Source: Rhizobium johnstonii 3841 (GTDB lineage Bacteria; Pseudomonadota; Alphaproteobacteria; Rhizobiales; Rhizobiaceae). Taken from it: a stretch of 64,000 bases of DNA. The stretch lies in contig NC_008380.1 of assembly GCF_000009265.1 (NCBI RefSeq), forward strand, positions 3,663,501 to 3,727,500. The letters run 5' to 3'. A model generated the notes under the pieces. The model was not told the DNA's origin, did no database searches, and saw only the letters and a list, made by a program, of their open reading frames with translations. The number at the start of each line of letters is the position of its first letter. Position 1 is the first letter of the stretch. A program made the position numbers and the translations under genes. This document shows positions 27,133-34,692 of this stretch, in pieces.

Positions 27133-27597
27133 TCACCCACGGCCGCGATAGGTGGCAACGCCCTGTTCCGGCAGCCACACGCCTTCCGGCGGCTTGCCCG
27201 TCTGCCAGAAGACGTCGATCGGAATGCCGCCGCGCGGATACCAGTAGGCGCCGATCCTGAGCCATCTGGGATCGAGCAGCTCGACGATGCGCTTGGCGAT
27301 GTAGATCGAGCAATCCTCGTGGAAAGCGCCGTGATTGCGGAAGGAATGCAGGAAGAGCTTCAGCGACTTCGATTCCACCAGCCATTCGCCCGGAATGTAG
27401 TCGATGACGATATGGGCGAAATCCGGTTGCCCGGTCATCGGGCAGAGCGAGGTGAATTCCGGCGCGGTGAAGCGCACGACGTAATCGGTGCCGGCATGGT
27501 TGGACGGCACTTTTTCAAGCACCGCCTCCTCCGGCGATTGCGCGGTTTCGGTCTGCTGACCCAGCATCGACAGGCTGGAAACATCGGTATTCGGCAT
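27133..27597 (-). CDS. queF: NADPH-dependent 7-cyano-7-deazaguanine reductase QueF
   Basis: QueF reduces preQ0 to preQ1 in queuosine biosynthesis. This 154-residue protein is the short (unimodular, YkvM-like) type. The catalytic cysteine lies in EFTSLCPMTGQPDFA (near residue 52), and the NADPH-binding QueF motif ESKSLKLFLHSFRNHG is near 76-91. AAGGAGG precedes two tandem ATGs at 27600 and 27597; the second has the better spacing. The start overlaps the stop of the upstream CDF transporter gene, so the two are coupled. Confidence 0.94.
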   Translation of the reverse strand: MPNTDVSSLSMLGQQTETAQSPEEAVLEKVPSNHAGTDYVVRFTAPEFTSLCPMTGQPDFAHIVIDYIPGEWLVESKSLKLFLHSFRNHGAFHEDCSIYIAKRIVELLDPRWLRIGAYWYPRGGIPIDVFWQTGKPPEGVWLPEQGVATYRGRG

Positions 27598-28511
27598 CAT
27601 GCCTCCTTGACGACTTTGACGCGGATGCCGTGAGCCTTTTCGCCCTCGGGTTCCACATGAATTGCGATAGTGGCGCCCTCGTGCACCGCCCTGATGGCAT
27701 CCTCAAGGCGGTCGCATATATCATGCGCCTGCCGCACCGACATCCCGCCAGGCACCACCATGTGAAAATCGATGAAGGTGACGGTGCCCGCCCGCCTCGT
27801 TTTCAGGTCATGCACGCCGATCGAGCCCTCCGCGTGGGTGGCGATCGCCTGCTTGATCGCCTCCTCCTCCTGCGGTTCGACCGCCTGGTCCATCAGCCCG
27901 CCAATCGATTGCGAGATCACCCTCCAGCCCTGATAGAGGATGTTGACGGCAACGAGAATGGCAAGCACCGGGTCGAAGATCGCATAACCCGTTGCCAGCG
28001 CCAGCAGCAGGCCGACGAGCACGCCGACGGAGGTCACGACGTCGGACATGATATGTTGGCCATCCGCCGTCAGCGCTGCCGAGCGATGTCTGCGTCCAGT
28101 CCGGATCAGCAACCGCGCCCAGATCGCATTGATGACACCGGCCGCGAAGTTGATCGCAAGGCCGAGCACGGGTGCATCCAGCATGCGTGGCTCGGCGAGA
28201 TAACCAACCGCCTCGTTGACGATCAGCAGGGCGGCGACGACGATCAGCACGCCCTCGGTGACGGCAGACAGATATTCCGCCTTGTGATGACCGAAGGGGT
28301 GGTCGTGATCGGCCGGCTTCTGCGCATAGCGAATGACGAAGAAGGCGATGAAGGCGGCAACGACGTTGACCGACGATTCGAGCCCGTCCGACAGCAGCGC
28401 CACCGACCCAGTGACCCACCAGGCCACCATCTTCAGTCCCATGACGCCGAGCGACAGCGGGATGCCCCACATCGCCAGCTTGCGGACCGTAAGATCGCCG
28501 TTATCACTCAT
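27597..28511 (-). CDS. Cation diffusion facilitator (CDF) transporter
   Basis: A 304-residue heavy-metal/H+ antiporter of the CDF family. It has about six membrane helices in the first 215 residues with the metal-site motif SDGLESSVNVVAAF, plus DHDHPFGHHKAEYLSA and a second site at ADGQHIMSDVVTS. The cytosolic C-terminal domain (about 215-300) ends in a FHMVVPGGMSVRQAHDICDR-type fold. The metal, probably Zn, Fe or Mn, is not fixed by the sequence. ATG 28511 follows CAGGGGAAC. It overlaps queF. Confidence 0.9.
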   Translation of the reverse strand: MSDNGDLTVRKLAMWGIPLSLGVMGLKMVAWWVTGSVALLSDGLESSVNVVAAFIAFFVIRYAQKPADHDHPFGHHKAEYLSAVTEGVLIVVAALLIVNEAVGYLAEPRMLDAPVLGLAINFAAGVINAIWARLLIRTGRRHRSAALTADGQHIMSDVVTSVGVLVGLLLALATGYAIFDPVLAILVAVNILYQGWRVISQSIGGLMDQAVEPQEEEAIKQAIATHAEGSIGVHDLKTRRAGTVTFIDFHMVVPGGMSVRQAHDICDRLEDAIRAVHEGATIAIHVEPEGEKAHGIRVKVVKEA

Positions 28512-28561
28512 ATCGTTCCCCTGCGGTTGCGAATGAATTGCAGAATTCAAGCCGTTGAAAC

Positions 28562-28597
28562 GCAAAACCGCCCACGCGAATGTCGCGCAGGCGGTTC
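28562..28597 (-). terminator. Intrinsic terminator after the DUF2161 gene
   Basis: On the minus strand AACCGCC-TG-CGCGA-CAT-TCGCG-TG-GGCGGTT makes a long stem-loop followed by TTGCGTTT, so the stem runs into a short T run. It ends the DUF2161 transcript 51 bp before the CDF gene start. Confidence 0.75.
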
Positions 28598-28664
28598 AGT
28601 TGATGGTGATATGGGGGAAGACGGCGGATTTGTCAAAGGGCAATGAGGTTCCCCTTCCGCGTGC

Positions 28665-29336
28665 TCAAGGAGCAGACTCGGAGAGAATAGTCTGCGGCCA
28701 GCGCAAGAGTGCCGCCTGCCCGGCAGGCGTCAGGGCGTAGACGCCCTTCTCCTTGCGTTCGAACCATCCGTAGACGTTGTCGAGCAGGATTCGGCCGGCG
28801 TTGGGCACCTGAGCCTTCATATCCCGCGGCCGTTCGACCCCACGCTCGATTGCGGCGGCGCAGAGCAGCACCTGCTGACGATAGGCGGTCATGATTGGCG
28901 CCCGCGTGCTGCCGCCGACGGCGGGATCGCCGTGGCGGCGCTGATGCTCCTTGACGAGGCGCGTCCGCCGCTTGGGATTGGTGCGCGGCATCGGAGAGAC
29001 GGAACTGACGATGATGCTGACCTCGCCGGCATCGGAGACACCGAGCATGCCGATGCCGAGCCTGCGGCAGAGATCGCGATAGCGTTTGTCGGTCTCCCGC
29101 CCTCGACCCTTGGCGGAGACGCGGGCCGCGATCCAGACCTCATCGCTCATCGCCGCGCGGTCGACCGCCTGGAGAAGCAGTTCGAGGTTGAAGGAGAGCT
29201 TGAGTTCGCAGACCACCACGACCGGCGGCTCGGCATCGCTGAGGCCCACGAGATCGCACCCGCCGACCTCACCCTTCACGACATAACCCGCCGCCTCCAG
29301 GAAAGCTTTGACCGGCAGGTAGAGCGATGTCTCCAT
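28665..29336 (-). CDS. DUF2161 family protein (putative PD-(D/E)XK phosphodiesterase)
   Basis: This 223-residue DUF2161 protein opens with LYLPVKAFLEAAGYVVKGEV. It shows the restriction-endonuclease-like pattern GCDLVGL...VVVVCELKL (an acidic residue followed by E-x-K, about 27-47), and an SDEVWIAARVS strand follows. A C-terminal winged-helix-like region begins near residue 148. The family is described as a putative phosphodiesterase, with unknown substrate. A 79-residue gene precedes it on the same strand. Confidence 0.8.
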   Translation of the reverse strand: METSLYLPVKAFLEAAGYVVKGEVGGCDLVGLSDAEPPVVVVCELKLSFNLELLLQAVDRAAMSDEVWIAARVSAKGRGRETDKRYRDLCRRLGIGMLGVSDAGEVSIIVSSVSPMPRTNPKRRTRLVKEHQRRHGDPAVGGSTRAPIMTAYRQQVLLCAAAIERGVERPRDMKAQVPNAGRILLDNVYGWFERKEKGVYALTPAGQAALLRWPQTILSESAP

Positions 29337-29351
29337 ATTGAAAACCGCGCC

Positions 29352-29591
29352 TCAGGCGGCGTTGAGATCGGCAATCTCGCCATATCGTGCAAGCAATCGC
29401 GGCGACGACATATCCCCGGTTTCCTCATCGACGATCACGGCATAAGCCGCCACGCCGACGAAACGCTCCGACATCGCCGAGGCGATTTTCTCCGCGCTGA
29501 CGGAGTTCGATGCCTGGCGCATTTCACCGGGGACGAGATTGCCGCGGTTCTTGCGATAGGGAAGAACGATGAACTTTTCAGCATTGGCCAC
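29352..29591 (-). CDS. Small conserved hypothetical protein (79 aa)
   Basis: I do not recognise this protein. It has a mixed charged and hydrophobic N-terminus (MANAEKFIVLPYRKNRGNLV), a SAEKIASAMSERF helix, then a strand-rich stretch (GVAAYAVIVDEETGD). It lies 15 bp upstream of DUF2161 on the same strand, so the two are probably cotranscribed. Confidence 0.6.
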   Translation of the reverse strand: MANAEKFIVLPYRKNRGNLVPGEMRQASNSVSAEKIASAMSERFVGVAAYAVIVDEETGDMSSPRLLARYGEIADLNAA

Positions 29592-29657
29592 GTCGAATAT
29601 CCCGATTGATCGTTCCCGAAATGTTCTGATTTGTCTGAAGAAGTCAACCGGCCTTTC

Positions 29658-29702
29658 GAAAACGGCCTGCCCCTCCCCACAGTTGGGGAAAGGGCAGGCC
29701 GA
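29658..29702 (-). terminator. Intrinsic terminator of trpE(G)
   Basis: The minus strand reads GGCCTGCCC, an inner CCCC/GGGG stem around CAACTGTG, then GGGCAGGCC followed by GTTTTCG. The stem is about 15 bp with a small internal mismatch. It lies just after the trpE(G) stop codon. Confidence 0.78.
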
Positions 29703-29718
29703 ATAACCGTCGAAATCC

Positions 29719-31908
29719 TCAGGCAGCTTTCGTCTTCACCTTGCGCGCCAGATGCGCCACGACATTTTCGATCATCCGCATCCCGGCATCGCCGCCGAGC
29801 GTCATGATCGACTCCGGATGGAACTGCACCGCGGCGATCGGTTCCTTGGCGTGTTCGATACCCATGATCGTGCCGTCGTCGCTTTCCGCCGTGATGATGA
29901 ACTCACGCGGCAGCGTCGAGGGATCGGCGAAGATCGAGTGGTAGCGGCCGACCGTCACCTCCTTGGCAAGGCCGGAGAAGACGATGCCAGGCTCCAGCAC
30001 GCGGATGCGCGAGGGCTTGCCGTGCATCGGCAGCGCCAGATGGCGCAGTTCCCCGCCATAGGCTTCGGCGAGCGCCTGCAGTCCAAGGCAGACGCCGAAG
30101 ATCGGCAGGTTGCGCGCCCGCGCCTTCTTGATCGTCGCCTTGCAGTCGAAATCCTTCGGCGTTCCGGGTCCGGGCGACAGCACGACAAGATCCGGGTTCA
30201 GCCGGTCGAAGATTTCCTCCGGCACCGGCGTGCGCACGGTCGAAACCGTCGCCCCTGTCTGGCGGAAGTAATTGGCGAGCGTGTGGACGAAGCTGTCCTC
30301 GTGATCGACGAGCAAGATGCTGACGCCCTTGCCGACGCTTGCGACGTCGCGCTGGACCCTGCCGGAATTGCCCGTCTTGGCGTCTCGGATGGCGGAAAGC
30401 ATGGCAGAGGCCTTCAGTTCTGTTTCGGCTTCTTCTTCGTCAGGAATGGAATCGTTGAGCAGCGTCGCGCCGGCGCGCACCTCGGCGATACCATCCTTGA
30501 TGCGCACGGTGCGCAGCGTCAGGCCAGTGTTCATGTCGCCGTTGAAGCCGACCATGCCGATCGCCCCACCATACCATGCGCGTGGGCTCTTTTCATGGCT
30601 CTCGATGAAACGCATCGCCCAGAGCTTCGGGGCGCCGGTGACGGTGACGGCCCAGGCGTGGCTGAGGAAACCGTCGAAAGCGTCCATGTCGTCGCGCAGC
30701 CGCCCTTCGATATGGTCGACCGTGTGGATGAGGCGCGAATACATCTCGATCTGCCGGCGGCCGATCACCTTGACCGAACCCGGCTCGCAGACCCGGCTTT
30801 TGTCGTTGCGGTCGACATCCGAGCACATGGTGAGCTCGGACTCGTCCTTCTTGGAATTCAACAGCTTCAGGATCTGCTCGCTGTCGGCGATCGGGTCGTC
30901 GCCGCGCTTGATCGTGCCCGAAATCGGGCAGGTCTCGATGCGACGGCCGGAAACGCGCACGAACATTTCGGGCGAGGCGCCGACCAGATATTCCTGATGG
31001 CCGAGATTGATGAAGAAGGAATAAGGCGACGGATTGATCGCCTTCAGCCGCTTTGAAATGTCGGACGGCTTGCTGTCGCAGCGCTCCATGAATTTCTGCC
31101 CGGGCACGACTTCGAAAAGGTCGCCCTTGCGGAAACTTTCCTTTGCCTTGGTGACGAGCTCGGCATATTCGCCCGGCCGGTGATCGCTCTTCGGCGGAAT
31201 AGCATCGGTGCGTACGAACGGCTCGGCAGCGATATCGCCCGCTTTGCCCTCGGTCGTCACGCCGTCTTTTTCGAAGTCGTAACGGTCGACCCAAGCCTTG
31301 GCGGCGTAATTGTCGACGACGAGGATCTCGTCCGGCAGGTAGAGCACCATGTCGCGCTGGTCGGAGGGTCGCGTCAGCTTCAGATCGATCGCGTCGAACT
31401 GGAAGGCGATGTCGTATCCAAAGGCGCCGTAGAACCCGAGGCTCGCATCCGCCTGCGAATAAAACAGGTCGGTGACGGCGCGCAGCACGGTGAAGACCGT
31501 CGGCATCTTCGAGCGTTCTTCCTCGGTGAACACCCGGTCCGGCGTCTTGACGGCGAGGTCGAGGCGGCGGGCCGAGGAAGCGCCGAGCACGATGTCGGAC
31601 ACTGTCTTCAGCCGTTCGGTCACGAAGCCGAGGATCACCTCGCCGCGTTCATTATAGGCCTCGATCCAGACGTCGCGCCCAAAGGAAGAGATGCCGAGCG
31701 GCGGATCGACGACAGCGGTATCCCAGCGCGTATAGCGGCCCGGATATTCGTAGTTCGACGAAAACACTGCGCCACGGCGCTCGTCGAGCTTGTCAACATA
31801 GGAAGAGACCGCATCGCCGTAGGGGATCGCCCGCCGCTGCCGCGTGACTGATATGCCGCCCTTGGTCTCGTAGATTTCCGCACCATCATCCCGCAGGATC
31901 GTTACCAT
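29719..31908 (-). CDS. trpE: Fused anthranilate synthase TrpE(G)
   Basis: A single 729-residue polypeptide joins the aminase and glutamine amidotransferase subunits of anthranilate synthase, which makes anthranilate from chorismate. The fusion is typical of Rhizobiales. The TrpE part (about 1-510) has the chorismate-binding stretch IETCPISGTIKRGDD and the end block GAIGMVGFNGDMNTGLTLRT. The TrpG part starts near 530 (SILLVDHEDSFVHTLANYF), with the cysteine nucleophile in FGVCLGLQALAEAYGG and the histidine and glutamate in VQFHPESIM. Expression is preceded by the trpL attenuator at 31953-32066. Confidence 0.96.
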   Translation of the reverse strand: MVTILRDDGAEIYETKGGISVTRQRRAIPYGDAVSSYVDKLDERRGAVFSSNYEYPGRYTRWDTAVVDPPLGISSFGRDVWIEAYNERGEVILGFVTERLKTVSDIVLGASSARRLDLAVKTPDRVFTEEERSKMPTVFTVLRAVTDLFYSQADASLGFYGAFGYDIAFQFDAIDLKLTRPSDQRDMVLYLPDEILVVDNYAAKAWVDRYDFEKDGVTTEGKAGDIAAEPFVRTDAIPPKSDHRPGEYAELVTKAKESFRKGDLFEVVPGQKFMERCDSKPSDISKRLKAINPSPYSFFINLGHQEYLVGASPEMFVRVSGRRIETCPISGTIKRGDDPIADSEQILKLLNSKKDESELTMCSDVDRNDKSRVCEPGSVKVIGRRQIEMYSRLIHTVDHIEGRLRDDMDAFDGFLSHAWAVTVTGAPKLWAMRFIESHEKSPRAWYGGAIGMVGFNGDMNTGLTLRTVRIKDGIAEVRAGATLLNDSIPDEEEAETELKASAMLSAIRDAKTGNSGRVQRDVASVGKGVSILLVDHEDSFVHTLANYFRQTGATVSTVRTPVPEEIFDRLNPDLVVLSPGPGTPKDFDCKATIKKARARNLPIFGVCLGLQALAEAYGGELRHLALPMHGKPSRIRVLEPGIVFSGLAKEVTVGRYHSIFADPSTLPREFIITAESDDGTIMGIEHAKEPIAAVQFHPESIMTLGGDAGMRMIENVVAHLARKVKTKAA

Positions 31909-31952
31909 TGTTCCACTCCGTTATCGGGGCCCGGACGACAGGCGGCCATAAA

Positions 31953-31984
31953 CAAAAAAAGCCGCCTCGAAGTTTCGGGCGGCT
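31953..31984 (-). terminator. Attenuator terminator of trpL
   Basis: The stem GCCGCC-CGAAACTTCGA-GGCGGC on the minus strand is followed by TTTTTTTG, a strong intrinsic terminator between trpL and trpE(G). It is about 45 nt upstream of the trpE(G) start codon. Confidence 0.9.
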
Positions 31985-32021
31985 CACTCGTCGTCTTTGG
32001 ACACGATTGGTCGAGGCCGCC

Positions 32022-32066
32022 TTAGCGAACCCACCACCAAACAGCAATGTTCAATGACTTGATCAT
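32022..32066 (-). CDS. trpL: Tryptophan leader peptide
   Basis: A 14-residue peptide MIKSLNIAVWWWVR ends in TAA at 32022. It has three consecutive tryptophans at positions 10-12 and is followed by the terminator hairpin. There is no Shine-Dalgarno site; the -10 ends 7 nt before the ATG, so transcription and translation probably start at the same base, as reported for the S. meliloti counterpart. Confidence 0.93.
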   Translation of the reverse strand: MIKSLNIAVWWWVR

Positions 32067-32073
32067 GAGAAAA

Positions 32074-32102
32074 TTGTTAGCCTGAGATCAGCCATTGCGC
32101 AA
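32074..32102 (-). promoter_or_regulatory. Promoter of trpL-trpE(G)
   Basis: The minus strand has TTGCGC (-35, 32102-32097), a 17-nt spacer and TAACAA (-10, 32079-32074). The trpL ATG starts 7 nt further on at 32066. The geometry is the same as in the leuA leader promoter. Confidence 0.75.
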
Positions 32103-32119
32103 GAGGCGATTGTGGGAAT

Positions 32120-32146
32120 GAAAAAGGGCGACCCGAAAGCCGCCCC
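32120..32146 (-). terminator. Intrinsic terminator after the heme receptor gene
   Basis: On the minus strand GGGCG-GCTTTCGGGT-CGCCC is followed by TTTTTC. It lies just beyond the stop codon of the TonB-dependent receptor and a few bases before the trpL promoter, keeping the two units apart. Confidence 0.75.
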
Positions 32147-32173
32147 TCCCCAGCCTTGAAGACGTGCTAGCGA

Positions 32174-34423
32174 TCAGAAGGTCTTGGTCAACGAGATCTT
32201 GAAGGTACGGCCGGGTTCGGAATACCAATCGCGCGGCTGCGACGCCGTCGAGATCAGGTTGACATCGCGCACGGCCAGCGCATTGAAATATTCCTGGTCG
32301 AAGATGTTGTAGACGCCGGCCTGCACGCGCAGGCCCGGCAACTGTTCCGGCGTCCACCAGCCGGTCAGGTCGACGATCGCGTAGCCGGGCGCATCGAAGG
32401 TCGTGTCGGTGGTGTTGGTGACTGGCGTATTGAGATGGTCAGTGAGCATGCCCGCCGAAAGCGTCGAAGAAAGATCGAAGCCGAAAGTCTCGTTGCTCCA
32501 ACCGCCACCGAGGATCGCCTTGAACGGTGCCACCGATCGCAGGCGCTGGGCAGTTTCCTCGTTCCTGCCATAGGCATAGGCAAGCGACGTATGGAGATTG
32601 ATGCCGTTATTGAACGTCTTGACGGCGCTGGCTTCAATACCCGAGATCGTGGCCGCAGACACGTTCGTGTAGTTGAACTCCGTAAAGCCGGTCGCGTCGA
32701 CGCTCGTCACCGTCTCGATAAAATTCTGGTAGCGGGTGTGGAAGGCCGCGACCCGACCGGTAAAATCGCCCGTGTCAAAATTAGCGCCGATTTCGACGCC
32801 GCGGCCGATTTCGGGTTCCAGATCGGGATTGCCGAGCTGGGCGTAGCGGCCCGTCGGGTTGTAGAAGCGGCTGTAGAGTTCGTCCACGGTGGGTGCGCGG
32901 AAGCCGACTGCCAGCTGCATGTAGAGCTGCACGTCAGGCGTCAGGTCGTATGTCGCGAGAATCTTCGGTGATAGGCTGGCTTCCGTTCGGTCGTTCAGGT
33001 CCCCGAAACGGGTAAGCCCGGTATTGCTTGCGAAACTCCCGCCGGTCGAGGGATTGTAGTTGAACCAGTCGAAGCGGAAGCCGGGTGTCAGCGCGAAGCC
33101 GGTATTGCCGATTTCGATCTTGTCTTCGAATGTCAGCCCAAGATTCTGGCTGTCGACATTGGGCACTTCCGCCTGATTGTTCAGCGACGGGCAGGTCGTT
33201 GGTGTGGGGCAAAGTGCCCAGCTATACTGGCTCCAGCTGGAAACGCCGACGTCGAGGCCAATACGAACGGAGTGGCTGAGACCGGAATATTCAAAATCCT
33301 TCGTTGCGGTGCCGCTGAAGCCCCAGGTTTCGTTTTCAATCTCGTTGTTACGGCCATAGGCCACATTCGCCGCGGTACGCCCCTTGCTGCCGGATTCCTT
33401 CTTCAAGTCCTGCCAATAGAGCGTGGCGCGCGCACTGCTGAAGAACGCATCGGAAGACTGCGCTTCATAATCATAATCGAGCGACACACGATCACGATCA
33501 CGCAGTTCGCGACCGTCGTAATTGTCGATCATATAAGTGCGTCCGGTACCTTGCTGTTCACGCAGATCAGTCTGCAGGTCACGACGGAAACGCTCGGCAG
33601 TCAGACCGATGCGGTGGCCACCCTCCAGCTCCTGACGCAGCTTGAAGAGCAGATTATGCTGATCGAAATCAGCCGGATCCGCCTCGGTGCGGAAACGACC
33701 ATAGCTGTCATTGTCGCCCATGTTGTCGCGTTCGTGCCCCTTCCGATAGCCACCCTGAAACAGGATCGACGTGTTGCCGATCTTCTTGGCAGCGGCGGCC
33801 GAGCCGGAAATGCTGCGGTCTTCGCTGTCATAGGTCGACTTGACGATCGCACCCCAATCCCGGCCTTCGGGAATAAGATCCTCCGGCTCCAGCGTATTGA
33901 GAACGATGGCGCCGCCGAGCATGCCCGAACCGCCCTTGCTCGAATCCGCGCCGCGCACGATATCGAGCGAGGACAGTGAATCGAAATCGAAGGTGTCGCC
34001 GCCGCCGTTGGCGTTGGCCGGCGCAAAGGCACCCTGGCGCGAGCTGTTCGAAATATAAGGGATCGGAATGCCGTCGATCGTGGTCAGGATGCGAGCGCCG
34101 GAAAGGCCGCGCAGGGTGAAGCCCGCGTCGCCGCGTGAATAATTCACACCGGCATCGACGCTGCGGCCGATATCGTCAAAATTGGTGACCTGCTTTTCTT
34201 CGAGCTGCTTGGCAGTGATCTCGGTCGCCAGCGGCGTGTCGGCGACGCTGCCCGGCGCCACGCGTTTGCCCTTGACGACGATCTTCTGCAGGACGGTGCT
34301 GTCCTGCGCCGTGGCCTGCGGCGTGGCTGCCGTAGCGCTTTGCGCGAAAGACTGCGAACCAGGAAGAACAACTGTGGCTGCCGTGCAGACCAATAGAACC
34401 GAGCGCCAATGCCGGACGATCAT
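32174..34423 (-). CDS. hmuR: TonB-dependent heme/hemoglobin receptor
   Basis: This 749-residue outer-membrane receptor takes up heme or hemoglobin iron. It has a signal peptide (about 1-27), a TonB box region, and a plug domain (about 60-170; GDAGFTLRGLSGARILTTIDG). A 22-strand barrel follows, ending in the aromatic F. The pair FRAP (near residue 505) and NPDL (near 530) is the heme-receptor signature. The histidine usually found between the two motifs is absent. A TGA-N9-TCA box upstream suggests RirA control. Confidence 0.9.
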   Translation of the reverse strand: MIVRHWRSVLLVCTAATVVLPGSQSFAQSATAATPQATAQDSTVLQKIVVKGKRVAPGSVADTPLATEITAKQLEEKQVTNFDDIGRSVDAGVNYSRGDAGFTLRGLSGARILTTIDGIPIPYISNSSRQGAFAPANANGGGDTFDFDSLSSLDIVRGADSSKGGSGMLGGAIVLNTLEPEDLIPEGRDWGAIVKSTYDSEDRSISGSAAAAKKIGNTSILFQGGYRKGHERDNMGDNDSYGRFRTEADPADFDQHNLLFKLRQELEGGHRIGLTAERFRRDLQTDLREQQGTGRTYMIDNYDGRELRDRDRVSLDYDYEAQSSDAFFSSARATLYWQDLKKESGSKGRTAANVAYGRNNEIENETWGFSGTATKDFEYSGLSHSVRIGLDVGVSSWSQYSWALCPTPTTCPSLNNQAEVPNVDSQNLGLTFEDKIEIGNTGFALTPGFRFDWFNYNPSTGGSFASNTGLTRFGDLNDRTEASLSPKILATYDLTPDVQLYMQLAVGFRAPTVDELYSRFYNPTGRYAQLGNPDLEPEIGRGVEIGANFDTGDFTGRVAAFHTRYQNFIETVTSVDATGFTEFNYTNVSAATISGIEASAVKTFNNGINLHTSLAYAYGRNEETAQRLRSVAPFKAILGGGWSNETFGFDLSSTLSAGMLTDHLNTPVTNTTDTTFDAPGYAIVDLTGWWTPEQLPGLRVQAGVYNIFDQEYFNALAVRDVNLISTASQPRDWYSEPGRTFKISLTKTF

Positions 34424-34550
34424 AACCTACCCTCTAATGATGATTACCGGGCTGGCTGGTCGTGGCGTGTCGCACGCTCGAGGGGCTGGCTGGGCTTTTA
34501 CGGATGAAGGCGGAGCAGAATTCCGCCTTCTTTTCGCCGCATAAAAAACA

Positions 34551-34565
34551 TGAGTAGCATTGTCA
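34551..34565. promoter_or_regulatory. Putative RirA iron-responsive operator
   Basis: TGAGTAGCATTGTCA fits the rhizobial iron-responsive operator TGA-N9-TCA and is palindromic at its ends. It lies about 130 bp upstream of the heme receptor start codon, in an AT-rich region. RirA is expected to repress receptor expression when iron is ample. Confidence 0.6.
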
Positions 34566-34588
34566 ACATAAGTCATCGTTTTATGTTG
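34564..34588. promoter_or_regulatory. Inverted repeat upstream of the heme receptor gene
   Basis: CAACATAA and TTATGTTG, separated by nine bases, form a perfect 8-bp inverted repeat that overlaps the end of the TGA-N9-TCA box by two bases. It could bind a dimeric regulator such as a heme-uptake activator. The identity of the protein is not evident. Confidence 0.45.
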
Positions 34589-34692
34589 AATATATCTATC
34601 ATGTTTTAGCGATCTTCAATGACGTTGCACAATTGCAACGAAAAACGCCCTCATGCGTTGTCTTTAGCCACGGATACGAGGAATCGGACGCG

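Larger units (their letters stand above)
31953..32066 (-). ncRNA. trp attenuator RNA (rnTrpL-type sRNA) upstream of trpE(G)
   Basis: Starting at the trpL ATG and ending in an intrinsic terminator, this segment is about 114 nt long. That is close to the roughly 110-nt rnTrpL sRNA of Sinorhizobium meliloti, which is the attenuated transcript and also acts in trans. The terminator stem pairs GCCGCC with GGCGGC (31961-31983), followed by seven Ts (31954-31960 on the minus strand). High tryptophanyl-tRNA would favour termination; low levels stall the ribosome on three Trp codons. Confidence 0.88.
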
